64,000 nt of DNA from Terriglobales bacterium (GCA_030038475.1 JASHOU010000216.1:95715-159714); one strand, 5' to 3'; shown: positions 54,003 through 63,455, counted from the stretch's first letter. Translations and numbers: made by a program. Notes: generated by a model from the sequence alone, not told the origin.

Positions 54003-54521
54003 ATGAAACACTTCACATTCTTTCTGGTCGCAGTTGCAACAATGGCCGGCCTTGGCGCTCTGATTGCCCCTGCACCAGGACACGCGGATGGGGCGCCTGC
54101 CCCGTTCGTTACCGAAATTCCTCAGGGGTACCGCGACTGGAGGTGGATCTCCTCGGCCCATGAAGCAGGCTCGCTCAACAGTTTAGGTGCCGTCCTGGGC
54201 AACGATGTAGCCTTCAATGCCTTCCGGGAAGGCAAACTTCCTTACCCGGATGGCACCATCATTGCTGCTTTGCATTACCGGAACGTCCCCTCCGAGGAAA
54301 ACAACAAAGTGTTTGGCCAAGCCCAATCTTTCGTTCCCGGGCCCCCCACGAACATTCAGTTTATGGTCAAGGACTCGACAAAGTACGCGGCAACCGGTGG
54401 CTGGGGCTTCGGTCACTTCCAGGACGGCAAAGCTGCTGACGCGGCTTTCATGAAACCCTGCTTCCCCTGTCACGAGAAGACCAAAGCGACCGACCTTGTC
54501 TTTACTCGTTATGCACATTGA
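54003..54521 (+). CDS. Cytochrome P460-family protein
   Basis: 172 residues with a clean signal peptide (KHFTFFLVAVATMAGLGAL, cleavage near HADG). GYRDWRWISSAHEAGSLNSLGAVLGND and FREGKLPYPDGTIIAALHYRN are characteristic of the P460 fold, and the C-terminal CFPCH (residues 153-157) is the covalent haem-c site. Known members oxidise hydroxylamine or NO, or detoxify reactive nitrogen, in the periplasm. No partner cytochrome or nitrification gene is nearby, so a physiological role cannot be assigned. GGAGG lies six bases before the ATG. Confidence 0.88.
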   Translation: MKHFTFFLVAVATMAGLGALIAPAPGHADGAPAPFVTEIPQGYRDWRWISSAHEAGSLNSLGAVLGNDVAFNAFREGKLPYPDGTIIAALHYRNVPSEENNKVFGQAQSFVPGPPTNIQFMVKDSTKYAATGGWGFGHFQDGKAADAAFMKPCFPCHEKTKATDLVFTRYAH

Positions 54522-54664
54522 TGCGGATAGCTAGAGCAGAAAGAGTGAGACGATGGCCACACATAAGTCAAGTCGAGTCGTGCCGTAGTGATTGGCGTAG
54601 TGTTGCCATCACACTCATCGAGAGTAACTGGCATCGCGTCTACTTCAAAATGCGCCATCCAAAA

Positions 54665-56044
54665 TCAGCGGCGCGCGGAGGCTGCTACTTCTGCCGGTTC
54701 CAGCCTGGCGGTAAAGTGGCGCAGGAATGGGGCCTCGTAGGTTAGATTCAGGCCGCGGATTTTCTCGCGCGATTGCCAAACTTCCAGGATGATTTCAACT
54801 ACGTAGTCGATGTGGCTTTGCGTGTACACGCGTCTCGGAATCGCCAGGCGGAGTAAATCCATCTTCGCCGATGCTCCGAACATCAGAGTGCCGATTTCTA
54901 CACTACGAATTCCTCCCTGGAGATAGAGTTCGTTGGCGAGAGCCACGGCGGGAAAATGTTCGGCCCTGATGTGCGGCAGAAAAGCGCGCGCATCGATATA
55001 GACGGCATGACCGCCAGGCGGCTGCACGATCGGCACACCCTGCTCGGAGATATGATTGCCTAAGTAAGCGGTCGAGGCAATGCGATATTGGAGATAATCT
55101 TCGTGCAACGCCTCCTGCACGCCAACGGCGATGGCTTCTAAGTCACGGCCGGCCAGGCCTCCATAGGTGGTGTAACCCTCCGTAAGTATGAGGAGGTTCT
55201 TCTCCTGCTCAGCCAGCGAATCATTGTTAGTGCAGAGAAAGCCGCCAATGTTAGCCATGCCATCTTTCTTTGCAGACATCGTGCAACCATCGCCATAACT
55301 GAACATCTCCTGCGCAATCTGTTTCGGCGACTTACTACGGTAGCTTTCGTTCGGCTCGCGCAGCTTGATGAAATAAGAATTCTCGGCGAAACGGCAGGCA
55401 TCGAAATAAAGCGGGATGCTGTGACGCCGGCAAACCGCGGTGACGGCTTTGACGTTTTCCATCGAGACCGGCTGTCCGCCCCCGGAATTGTTGGTCACAG
55501 TGAGCATGACCAGCGGCACGCGCTCGCGCCCGACCTTGTCGATCAGCGATTCGAGCGCGCCGACATCCATGTTGCCTTTGAAAGGATGCCTGGAGCTAGG
55601 CTGGCGGCCTTCGGGGATAACGAGATCGACGGCTTCGGCCCCAACGAATTCGACGTTGGCGCGCGTGGTATCGAAGTGCGTGTTGTTGGGAACAACATCG
55701 CCTTTCTTGCACATGACGCTGAACAGAATACGCTCGGCGGCGCGGCCCTGATGCGTGGGGATGACGTGTTGGTAGCCAAAGATATCCTGCACCGACTCGC
55801 GGAACTGATCGAAGCTGCGGCTGCCGGCGTAGCTCTCGTCGCCTTCCATGATGGCCGCCCACTGATGGGTCGACATCGCGCCCGTGCCGGAATCGGTGAG
55901 CAGATCGATCAGGACATCATCGGCCGGCAGAAGAAAAAGATTGTAGTGCGCGGCGCGCAGCAGTTGCTCGCGCTGAGTGCGCGTCGTCCAGCGAATGGGT
56001 TCGACGCTCTTGATGCGGAAGGGTTCGATGATCGTGCGGGCCAT
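54665..56044 (-). CDS. tnaA: Tryptophanase
   Basis: 459 residues. FRIKSVEPI, DLLTDSGTGAMS, YAGSRSFDQF, PTHQGRAAERIL, GGGQPVSMENV, YFDACRFAENSYFIK and the PLP-lysine block CTMSAKKDGMANIGGF are shared by tryptophanase and tyrosine phenol-lyase. The segment GIRSVEIG has Ile where tyrosine phenol-lyase has the substrate-binding Arg (MERG), and RFAEN replaces RCVEN, so tryptophanase is favoured. It cleaves L-tryptophan to indole, pyruvate and ammonia. Neither a tnaC leader peptide nor a tnaB permease gene is adjacent. Confidence 0.85.
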   Translation of the reverse strand: MARTIIEPFRIKSVEPIRWTTRTQREQLLRAAHYNLFLLPADDVLIDLLTDSGTGAMSTHQWAAIMEGDESYAGSRSFDQFRESVQDIFGYQHVIPTHQGRAAERILFSVMCKKGDVVPNNTHFDTTRANVEFVGAEAVDLVIPEGRQPSSRHPFKGNMDVGALESLIDKVGRERVPLVMLTVTNNSGGGQPVSMENVKAVTAVCRRHSIPLYFDACRFAENSYFIKLREPNESYRSKSPKQIAQEMFSYGDGCTMSAKKDGMANIGGFLCTNNDSLAEQEKNLLILTEGYTTYGGLAGRDLEAIAVGVQEALHEDYLQYRIASTAYLGNHISEQGVPIVQPPGGHAVYIDARAFLPHIRAEHFPAVALANELYLQGGIRSVEIGTLMFGASAKMDLLRLAIPRRVYTQSHIDYVVEIILEVWQSREKIRGLNLTYEAPFLRHFTARLEPAEVAASARR

Positions 56045-56126
56045 GGTCGTTTCTCGATCTTACCAAACACCCCGCCGCAGCGGATGTCAATGGCGGAGAT
56101 CACGCATTCAGCAGCGGTGCTCGGTA

Positions 56127-59100
56127 TCAGACTTTGACCGAATCCCTGCGCTCCGCGGGAATATATTTCACCGCGGCCGTGCGATCGAGCTTATCCCACG
56201 CGAAGGGACGGCCCTGGATTGCGCGCTTCAGAGTTTTGAAGAGAACAATGGAAAAAACTTGTCGATAGGCGAAGCGCTGCAACCACACCTGGCTGAGCAG
56301 CCAGCCATCTTCGCGGGCTTCGGGTTGACGGCGTTCGAGAAGGAAGGCGATCGCTGACGCGATGAAATCGATGACCAGGAATACAACAAAGAAAATTACC
56401 AGCCGCTGGAAGCTCGCCGGATCGGTGGAATCGGGATGATAGTGCTTCTGAATGAAATACCAGCTCACGCCGACCACAAACATCACGTCGATGAACGGCG
56501 AGACGAGCGGCAGCAGAATCTGGAAGATGAGGATGTTGGGGAGCGCGATCCATCCCAGGACGCCTTTGCGTGCGAACACTCCCTTGTGTTTGAAAATCGA
56601 TTGCAGAATTCCAAACGACCAACGAAAACGCTGGCGCATGAGAGTTTTCGCGCCGGTAGGCGCCTCGGTAAAGGCCAGTGCCAGATCTTCGTACTCAACG
56701 CGATAGCCGCTGCGCAACAGCGCCATCGTGAGATCGGCGTCTTCGGCAACCGTATCGACGTGAAAACCGCCGGCTTCGCGCACCGCTTCAGTGCGCCAGG
56801 CGCCGATTGCACCCGGTACCACGCTGACTGCGCCCATGGTGTTGAGAGCGCGGCGCTCGAAATTCTGGCTGGTAATGTATTCGAGGGCCTGCCAGCGCGT
56901 CCACAGATTCACGCGGTTGCCTACCTTGGCATTGCCGGCGACGGCGGCAACTCTGGGATTGAGGAAATGTGGCACCATCCGGGAGATGGCGTCGGGCGCG
57001 ATAATCGTATCGGCATCGATACCGACGAAAATTTCGGCGTTACCAATGTGTTCGAGGCCAAAGTTCAGGGCTTCGGCTTTGCCGCGGTTGACTTGACTGA
57101 GAATCAAAACCCGGCCGGCAACTTCTTCGGCGGCGAATGAACGGCGGGCAATTTCTAAAGTCCGATCTTTGGACCCGTCGTCGATTACGATCACGCAAAG
57201 ATTGGGATAATCGGAGTCGAGCGCGCCCTGGATGGTGCGTTCGATGACCTTCTCCTCGTTATAGGCCGGAATCAGCACCGCGACTTGCGGCTTGTAGAGG
57301 GTAATCTGCTCGGGCGTTCCGTAGGCGTGGGAGCGAAGACGGTCATAAATGGCGAGGACGCCGACTGAAATCAGGCGTCCGGTCATGAGAATGTCGCCGA
57401 GGAAAAAGATGATGGCGATAGTCGCCATCGCAGTGCTGAAAATCCAGAAGCCGATCCAGTTCAGCTTCGCCGACCAATATTCGTTCGATGGCAGCGGCGG
57501 CATGACATCGGCCTTGGTTTTACCCATGAGCTGATACACCGGCACGAAGTTGAATCCGCGGGCGCGGGCGCCCTCAATAATGAGCGGTAGCGCCTCGACC
57601 GTTCGTTCGCGATTGCCGCCGCCATCGTGCATAAGAACGATGTTGCCGCACGCCTGATCGTAGGGTTCGCAGGGCGGAAGATGGTTCAGCACCAGCGATG
57701 CGATCTGTTGCGGCTTGAGCGGAGGGTTATCGTTCCAGTCCTTGGTGTCGAGCTTATTGCCGATGGTGATGTAGCCCATGTTTTGCGTGACTTCCAGCGG
57801 CTTGACTTGGTCCTCTGTGTCGGGCTCGGCGTCGACCGAGTAGGGCGGACGGAACAACGTCGCGCGAATGCCCAGTTGGCTGGCGAACAACTGCTCCGTC
57901 AAGTTGAGTTCAACTTTCATGTAGCCGGAGCCAATCGAGCTGATATCGGGATGCGTGAAGGTGTGATTGCCGATTTCGTGGCCTTCGCGGTAGATGCGTT
58001 GCGTTAGACTGCCGTATTTTTCCGCCTGAATTCCGATGAGAAAAAATGTTCCGGGAACATGTTCGCGCTTGAGTACATCGAGAATCTTCGGCGTCCATAC
58101 CGGATCGGGGCCATCGTCGAATGTGATAGCCAGCTCGTTCTTGCTGAAACCGTAGCGTGCCACGCGATACGGCTGCGGAAGGCTGTTGAAAGTTTCACCG
58201 TCGATCAGGCCGGTATCTTTGTCGATGTCGAGATCGCGCTGGCCATCCGAGGGCTTCGCCTCGATGTGGAGAATTTCCCCGTTCCCTTCCATGTCAACGT
58301 CCTGGCCGGGAGGAACATCTTTTAAACGATCGGAGGCGTTGGCTTCGCCCGGCATGTCCCAAACCCGCCACAGTGATCGATCCTCAGAGCCGAGCCGCCA
58401 CAAAGCAAAGGTCTGGATGCCGAAGGTTTGCGCGGCGCGCATCTCATTCAGCGCAGTCACTGCATCCAGAAACCAAACGTCGTGGCGAAAATTGTCGTCG
58501 TCCATGTAACTGAAGTGGGGATTCAGCGCATCGCCGTCAAAGTCGATGTCTTCCTCGGAATCGCGCGCTCCGATCCAGGCTTCCTGCACAGAAACGCTCT
58601 TGTCGGCTTGTCCGGGAGGAATCTTGCCGTTCTTCGTCCGCTGGGGCCAGTCGTAACCGTAGTTTCCAATGGCGCAAATCAGTTTCTGCTTCGGAATCTC
58701 CTTGACTGCCGACTCAAGGTTGTCGGTAAACCAATCCTGCGAAGCCACCGGGCCGGGAGTGCCGCCGGGAAAATGCTGGTCGTAGTTCATGATGACCACG
58801 CCATCGACGGCCGACGAGATGGCTTTGTAATCGAAATCCTCGTTGCGCACCTGCACGCTCACATAGAGCTTCATCCCTTTCGCGTGCAGATCGGAGGCAA
58901 GTTCGTTGAGCAAGGTTACGTATCCCGGTTGGCCTTTTTTCGGGAACGACTCGAAATCGATCATCAGACCGCGGTAATGGTCGGTAGCGAGAAAAAGCTC
59001 GATTTCGCGCCGAAACCTGGCACGCGCCTGCGGATTGTTGAGGAAAGATACAATGCCGGGAACGAAATCGATGCCGTCGAAGTTCTGTACCACTGGGAAG

Positions 59101-59639
59101 ACTTCCATGTCGGTGTCTTCGGCCTTCAGAAACGGCATCACTTTGTCATCGACGGGATGGACCGACTGCCCGCGAACCACGTCAAACATGGTGTTGGTTT
59201 CGGGATCGACCGCTTGCAGATGGCCGTCGCCACTCAGCACCTGCAACCATGTTGGAAAGAGCAAGTCGATCTGCCGGGCATATTCGCGCAAAGATGAAAA
59301 GCTCGCCGCGTCCCACGAAACGTAAAACGCCGCACGCACTCCTTGCTCCGAGTTGAGCGTCAGTTGTGACGGAGTTTTGTGGTAGGCGTGGCGGTGACCC
59401 GTGCGGGCCAGCGTGGCCAGGCGGCGTTTCTCTTTTGCTTTGGCCTTTTCATCCTCTTTCAGAGCGTGGTAGGGCTTCTTTTCGATCAGCCAGGAAAGAT
59501 CGGGTAAAGGTTCGCTGCGCAGCGCGCTGTAAATGAAGAAAATTACGAGCAAAGAAAACGCCAGAGCGGCAGCGTCGAAAACGCTGCGAACCCGGCGCCA
59601 GCGCGCCTGCAAAGGATCGTAAAAGACCTGTTTGGCCAT
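56127..59639 (-). CDS. Fusion of GH18-like hydrolase, NodB deacetylase and processive GT2 synthase
   Basis: About 1170 residues from ATG at 59639 (an in-frame extension to 59801 would cross the divergent gene). One membrane segment near 20-40, then a GH18-like barrel with GLMIDFESFPKKGQ (acid Glu near 229) and VDGVVIMNYDQHF; NodB motif 1 ITFDDGPDP near 506 and motif 2 HTFTHPD near 555; then a membrane helix and GT2 with VLIPAYNEEKVIE near 790, IDADTIIAPDA and QRFRWSFGI near 1003, and C-terminal helices. The order hydrolase-deacetylase-synthase resembles PgaB plus PgaC on one chain, suggesting synthesis and partial deacetylation of a beta-linked N-acetylglucosamine polymer across the membrane. 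The substrate is inferred only. Confidence 0.88.
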   Translation of the reverse strand: MAKQVFYDPLQARWRRVRSVFDAAALAFSLLVIFFIYSALRSEPLPDLSWLIEKKPYHALKEDEKAKAKEKRRLATLARTGHRHAYHKTPSQLTLNSEQGVRAAFYVSWDAASFSSLREYARQIDLLFPTWLQVLSGDGHLQAVDPETNTMFDVVRGQSVHPVDDKVMPFLKAEDTDMEVFPVVQNFDGIDFVPGIVSFLNNPQARARFRREIELFLATDHYRGLMIDFESFPKKGQPGYVTLLNELASDLHAKGMKLYVSVQVRNEDFDYKAISSAVDGVVIMNYDQHFPGGTPGPVASQDWFTDNLESAVKEIPKQKLICAIGNYGYDWPQRTKNGKIPPGQADKSVSVQEAWIGARDSEEDIDFDGDALNPHFSYMDDDNFRHDVWFLDAVTALNEMRAAQTFGIQTFALWRLGSEDRSLWRVWDMPGEANASDRLKDVPPGQDVDMEGNGEILHIEAKPSDGQRDLDIDKDTGLIDGETFNSLPQPYRVARYGFSKNELAITFDDGPDPVWTPKILDVLKREHVPGTFFLIGIQAEKYGSLTQRIYREGHEIGNHTFTHPDISSIGSGYMKVELNLTEQLFASQLGIRATLFRPPYSVDAEPDTEDQVKPLEVTQNMGYITIGNKLDTKDWNDNPPLKPQQIASLVLNHLPPCEPYDQACGNIVLMHDGGGNRERTVEALPLIIEGARARGFNFVPVYQLMGKTKADVMPPLPSNEYWSAKLNWIGFWIFSTAMATIAIIFFLGDILMTGRLISVGVLAIYDRLRSHAYGTPEQITLYKPQVAVLIPAYNEEKVIERTIQGALDSDYPNLCVIVIDDGSKDRTLEIARRSFAAEEVAGRVLILSQVNRGKAEALNFGLEHIGNAEIFVGIDADTIIAPDAISRMVPHFLNPRVAAVAGNAKVGNRVNLWTRWQALEYITSQNFERRALNTMGAVSVVPGAIGAWRTEAVREAGGFHVDTVAEDADLTMALLRSGYRVEYEDLALAFTEAPTGAKTLMRQRFRWSFGILQSIFKHKGVFARKGVLGWIALPNILIFQILLPLVSPFIDVMFVVGVSWYFIQKHYHPDSTDPASFQRLVIFFVVFLVIDFIASAIAFLLERRQPEAREDGWLLSQVWLQRFAYRQVFSIVLFKTLKRAIQGRPFAWDKLDRTAAVKYIPAERRDSVKV

Positions 59640-59737
59640 CTCTTGTGCTTCTTCATCGTAAGGTGAGAGGCGCAGTCGGTCAAATGGCGGGCAAATCGGA
59701 GGTTCGGCGATAAGACGTTTCGCGATATATTGCCAAC

Positions 59738-61762
59738 GTGCTCGGCCTGATCCGCGAATCTCGGCGTTTCTTTCTAAGTGTGACACTGGCCGGCCTGGCA
59801 CTACGTCTGCTTTTCTTCTTTTATTACCCAGCCGTCACCGACGACTCCCGCATCTACGCAGATCTCGCCACCAACTGGCTGCACCACGGCATCTACGGCC
59901 AGACACTGGGTGGCCAAACGAGGGCTGGCGCGCAAGGAAATCAAATCCTGCCGGTTGATACCCGCCTGCCGGGATATCCTGCGTTTCTCGCGCTGATTTT
60001 TGGCGTGTTTGGACCGGGCAACTTCAAAGCTGTAATGCTGGCGCAGATTTTGGTCGACCTGGGAACGTGCTTCATTGTCGCCGACTTTGCGCGACGAGCC
60101 GTTTCCGCGCGCGCATCGAGAATCGCTTTTGTTCTCGCCGCGTTCTGTCCATTCCTGGCGAATTATTGTGCCGCGGTGCTCACCGAGACTTTGGAGCTTT
60201 TCTTTACCGCCCTCGCTCTCGACTGCGCCGCAGCCGCCCTGAACCGAATGGATGAACGAAATGACGAGCCAATGGAGGCGTTACCAATCGCCGGTAAACA
60301 AAGATTAGATAAGCAAGTATCGGATACGCAAAAATCCAGCGGGCGCCTGCTTTGGGCCGGCACCGGGCTGGCAATTGCCGCTTGCATTCTGCTCCGGCCG
60401 GATGGCGGCATTCTACTGGCAGCAGTTTTGCTTTATCTTGCTTTTCTTTATCTGATTTTACTTCACCCAAAGCTCGTGATTTGGAAGCGCTGCCCCGGCA
60501 AAGCGGATCCGCCAGAGGTTGCCGTCGCCGGAATAGTCCTTCTCGTCTTCGCCTTGGCGCCGCTCGCTCCCTGGACGCTTCGCAATCTTCATACCCTCCA
60601 CCACTTCCAGCCGCTCGTTCCGCGCTACGCCAACGACCGGGACGAATTCGTCCCTCGCGGTTTCAACCGCTGGATCAAAACCTGGATGGCGGACTATGTG
60701 TCGGTGGAAGAAATCTATTGGAATGTTCCCGGCGACAAGATTGACGCAGCAAAGCTGCCCGCGCGCGCCTTCGATAATGCCGCGCAGCGCGATGCAACCC
60801 TCGCCCTCATCGCCGATTACAACGAAGATCAGGACATGACGCCGGAACTGGATGCGCGCTTCGGCGAGTTAGCCGCCGAGAGTATCCACGCCCATCCGCT
60901 GCGTTATTATGTCGCGCTGCCTCTGCTGCGCATCGCCGATATGTGGCTGCGCCCACGCACCGAGCTTCTTCCTTGCGATCCGCGCTGGTGGGAGTTCAAC
61001 GACGAGCCCAAAATGTCGGCCATCGCCGTCGGCTTCGGCTTGCTGAATCTGGCGTATGTTGCAGCAGCCCTCGCAGCCGCGGCCTTAGCAACTTTATTCA
61101 GCCGGCATTCCACAATCCGCTGGCTGGGTCTGCTCGTTATCTTTCTGCTGCTGCGCTCCGCATTCTTGGGAACACTCGAGAATCCCGAACCTCGCTACAC
61201 GCTGGAATGTTATCCGGTTATCATCGTTATTGCGGCAGCGGGATTGACGAGGAGTTGTAAGGTTAATGGGTGCCAGCAGCGTCAATCGGCCTTGGAGGAT
61301 GGACTCCAGTGCCGGGGTACAAGTTCCGGCAGGACACACTGCACGATGCGCAGACTAGCGATTCTTACCGCTTATACCCTTTCACTCGGGCTGACTTCCT
61401 GCGGGAAGCCTAGCGAGGAAATTCTGACCGAAGTAAAGAACGGGCCGTTTAAGGTTGATGTCCGGTCTCAGGAGTTTCATCGCTCTGGCATTCGCAACAT
61501 AGACATCTGTGTCGCTGACGTCGCCAGCGGCCAGTTTCCGACAGACAGCGGGCAGTGCTTCCTCCACGGATTCGACTTCTCCGGACTCTCCGTGAAATGG
61601 GTGTCTGAGCGTAATGTGGAAATCTCGTTCGCCTGCGGAAGAGTTTCGAGATTCTCGAATTTTGCCGTAATTTCAAAGGGCCGGCCCTTGCCCGTTGAAT
61701 TCCACGCGACGCTGAATGATGGATGCAACGCGACGCAAAACCGTTCTGCCGTCCCTCAGTAG
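59738..61762 (+). CDS. GT39-like membrane glycosyltransferase running in frame into a lipoprotein
   Basis: 674 codons from GTG at 59738. Residues 1-505 are a GT-C membrane protein: RLLFFFYYPAVTDDSRIYADLATNWL carries the acidic loop of GT39/GT83 enzymes and about nine further helices follow, ending IVIAAAGLTR. After a 30-residue linker with no fold (505-536), residues 537-674 start at an internal ATG (61346) with RRLAILTAYTLSLGLTSCGK, a lipoprotein signal with lipobox LTSC. This is either a true fusion, a lost stop between two genes, or a second gene translated from 61346 (138 residues). The lipoprotein part has three or four further cysteines. Confidence 0.7.
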   Translation: MLGLIRESRRFFLSVTLAGLALRLLFFFYYPAVTDDSRIYADLATNWLHHGIYGQTLGGQTRAGAQGNQILPVDTRLPGYPAFLALIFGVFGPGNFKAVMLAQILVDLGTCFIVADFARRAVSARASRIAFVLAAFCPFLANYCAAVLTETLELFFTALALDCAAAALNRMDERNDEPMEALPIAGKQRLDKQVSDTQKSSGRLLWAGTGLAIAACILLRPDGGILLAAVLLYLAFLYLILLHPKLVIWKRCPGKADPPEVAVAGIVLLVFALAPLAPWTLRNLHTLHHFQPLVPRYANDRDEFVPRGFNRWIKTWMADYVSVEEIYWNVPGDKIDAAKLPARAFDNAAQRDATLALIADYNEDQDMTPELDARFGELAAESIHAHPLRYYVALPLLRIADMWLRPRTELLPCDPRWWEFNDEPKMSAIAVGFGLLNLAYVAAALAAAALATLFSRHSTIRWLGLLVIFLLLRSAFLGTLENPEPRYTLECYPVIIVIAAAGLTRSCKVNGCQQRQSALEDGLQCRGTSSGRTHCTMRRLAILTAYTLSLGLTSCGKPSEEILTEVKNGPFKVDVRSQEFHRSGIRNIDICVADVASGQFPTDSGQCFLHGFDFSGLSVKWVSERNVEISFACGRVSRFSNFAVISKGRPLPVEFHATLNDGCNATQNRSAVPQ

Positions 61763-61870
61763 CATTAAACCGCGCATGACCGGGCAAACGGACCTCCGCC
61801 TAACGGCTGAGGATCTCAACGATATCTGCTTTTGGCGGACAGTAGTCTCCGCCCCGGGCAGGAAAAGTTT

Positions 61871-62086
61871 CTAACTCAGCGGCGAGTCGGTCATGCGGAA
61901 ACGGGTGCGCACATGCTCGGAAAGCAGTTCGATAGCTCCGCGGTTCGCCACTGGATCGGCTTTGGCCAGATACTTCAGCGCCTCTACCAATATCTTCTGG
62001 CCGTCCACATAGCGAGGATCGGTGTGGCGCTCACGCTTCCTGCGAGACAAGTCGGGAGGGACGGTAATCGTAAACACTCTAGCCAT
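61871..62086 (-). CDS. Small hypothetical protein
   Basis: 71 residues from ATG at 62086. Basic N-terminus with VFTITVPPDLSRRKRERH and a helical tail ILVEALKYLAKADPVANRGAIELL. No family recognised. Minus strand, between the GT39-like gene (convergent) and the LolA-like gene. Composition looks coding. Confidence 0.5.
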   Translation of the reverse strand: MARVFTITVPPDLSRRKRERHTDPRYVDGQKILVEALKYLAKADPVANRGAIELLSEHVRTRFRMTDSPLS

Positions 62087-62204
62087 GCGCACTCAACTTT
62101 CGGGGACTCTGCGTCAGTATATAGGCGGATGCATTCTTTTTCACTTTGTTTCTGTTGGTTTGAATATCTTGGCGCAACTGGGCACTTAATAGATGCAGTA
62201 ATAG

Positions 62205-62921
62205 TTACCCCTGGGGTGAGACAACCTTGGTTTTCCCGTTTGTTTTCAGCTTGAAGACGTTATCGGGCAGTTTTTGATTGATCTTTATATTGGAATACTT
62301 TACCAGCCGGTAGTCCCCTTCCGGCTCAAAAAATTGCTGCTGCACAGAAATTCCCCGCGCCGGGTCGATCCAGAGCAGAATGCGCGAGATATTGTTGCGC
62401 AAATGGGCCGACTTCGGAATCAGCTCCAGTTTCTCAGTCTTCGTCCCGCCAATCGTCTCTGATCCCACGAATTTTACGTCGTAAGACTTCAGCAGATCAT
62501 GGCCCCCGCCGCCGAAACCAAGCACCAGAAAACTCTCGACATCGGCTCGATTTTTGCCAGCGTTGTATTCCGTGACCTGGTCAATCTTCGGCTGGTAGAT
62601 TTGAGCCTTGCCGCCGCTGTAGAGAACGTATTTTTTTTCCGGCTCCATGAAATCGGCGGCCATCTGCACCTCGCCGCCCTCGCGCCGGAAATAAATCTTG
62701 CCCTTTTCCGTATCGGTTTCGTCAACCACCTTCTGGTATTGGTCCCACTCCACATCGGCTTCGGCAGGGCCAAAACTTTTCGCCGCCGCATCCATTCGGG
62801 CGAGAACGCGTTCGAGATCCGATCCAGGCTGATCGGTCTGTCCCCACGCAGTCGCAGCCAGCAACCACCCGATCGCGATCGGCATTAGAACCAGAACAAG
62901 CGTTTGGCGTGCGGCTTTCAT
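62205..62921 (-). CDS. LolA-like outer-membrane lipoprotein-sorting protein
   Basis: 238 residues from ATG at 62921 with a signal peptide (LVLVLMPIAIGWLLAATAWG, cut near QTDQ). The body fits the LolA/LppX half-barrel: DLERVLARMDAAAKSFGPAEADVEW, KIYFRREGGEVQMAADFMEP, KYVLYSGGKAQIYQPKIDQV and SRILLWIDPARGISVQQQFFEPEGDYRLVKYSNIKIN. Its role in lipoprotein or lipid transfer is inferred from the fold. Its 5' leader holds a short tandem repeat; the upstream gene ends 47 bases away. Confidence 0.82.
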   Translation of the reverse strand: MKAARQTLVLVLMPIAIGWLLAATAWGQTDQPGSDLERVLARMDAAAKSFGPAEADVEWDQYQKVVDETDTEKGKIYFRREGGEVQMAADFMEPEKKYVLYSGGKAQIYQPKIDQVTEYNAGKNRADVESFLVLGFGGGGHDLLKSYDVKFVGSETIGGTKTEKLELIPKSAHLRNNISRILLWIDPARGISVQQQFFEPEGDYRLVKYSNIKINQKLPDNVFKLKTNGKTKVVSPQG

Positions 62922-62930
62922 GGGCCAACT

Positions 62931-62962
62931 CTGAAACCTTGAAACTCTGAAACTTTGAAACG
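62931..62962. repeat. 8-bp tandem repeat, four units
   Basis: Four adjacent 8-base units on the plus strand (CTGAAACC, TTGAAACT, CTGAAACT, TTGAAACG). It occupies the leader of the LolA-like gene, starting 10 bases before its ATG, where the ribosome site would be. Confidence 0.85.
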
Positions 62963-62968
62963 TTGCCT

Positions 62969-63415
62969 TTATTCCTTTTCCACCCAAACTTTGTAACTCT
63001 GCGTGCGTCCAGAAGCATCCTTCACTGTCTCGTATTTCGTAACGTTGACCGCTCCCGAAATTGGCTCAATGATCTGCTCAAGTTGCCGGCGAACATCGTC
63101 CGCGCCCGCCGACGTGTTCACCGCCGATGCCTGAATCTGATAGATAAATCCGCCTTTGTCGCCCGCAATCACGACGACCCCGGTGAGATGCGGATTGCGC
63201 TCGATCGGTTTGTCTTTGAAGTTGATGAAATGCGGAGAAACGAAAACAAAAAGCAGGATGAGCGTAACCATCACGTCATAGTGAAGACTGCCCCGCTCAT
63301 ACGACCAAAGAATGTATCCGCGAATTGTGCGCCACACTGCGCCCATGGGAGAGACGGCGTTATCAAGCGCCGTCGCGACTGCTTCCGATTGTTGCCAGTG
63401 TATTGGTGAATTCAT
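62969..63415 (-). CDS. Single-pass membrane protein, ExbD/TolR-like outline
   Basis: 148 residues. A helix near residues 48-60 (DVMVTLILLFVFVSP) after an 'IRGYILWSYERGSLHYD' segment, then a periplasmic part with HLTGVVVIAGDKGGFIYQIQA and DDVRRQLEQIIEPISGAV. The short size and the Asp at the start of the helix recall ExbD/TolR, but no partner ExbB is near and the match is weak. It lies upstream of the LolA-like gene. Confidence 0.6.
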   Translation of the reverse strand: MNSPIHWQQSEAVATALDNAVSPMGAVWRTIRGYILWSYERGSLHYDVMVTLILLFVFVSPHFINFKDKPIERNPHLTGVVVIAGDKGGFIYQIQASAVNTSAGADDVRRQLEQIIEPISGAVNVTKYETVKDASGRTQSYKVWVEKE

Positions 63416-63455
63416 GCGATATCAAATCTCCGCGTACCTCGTTTCTCCACAGCTA

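Noticed and set aside
54665..56044. Tyrosine phenol-lyase instead of tryptophanase
   Set aside because: The Arg of the MERG segment that binds the tyrosine-side substrate is Ile here (VEIG).
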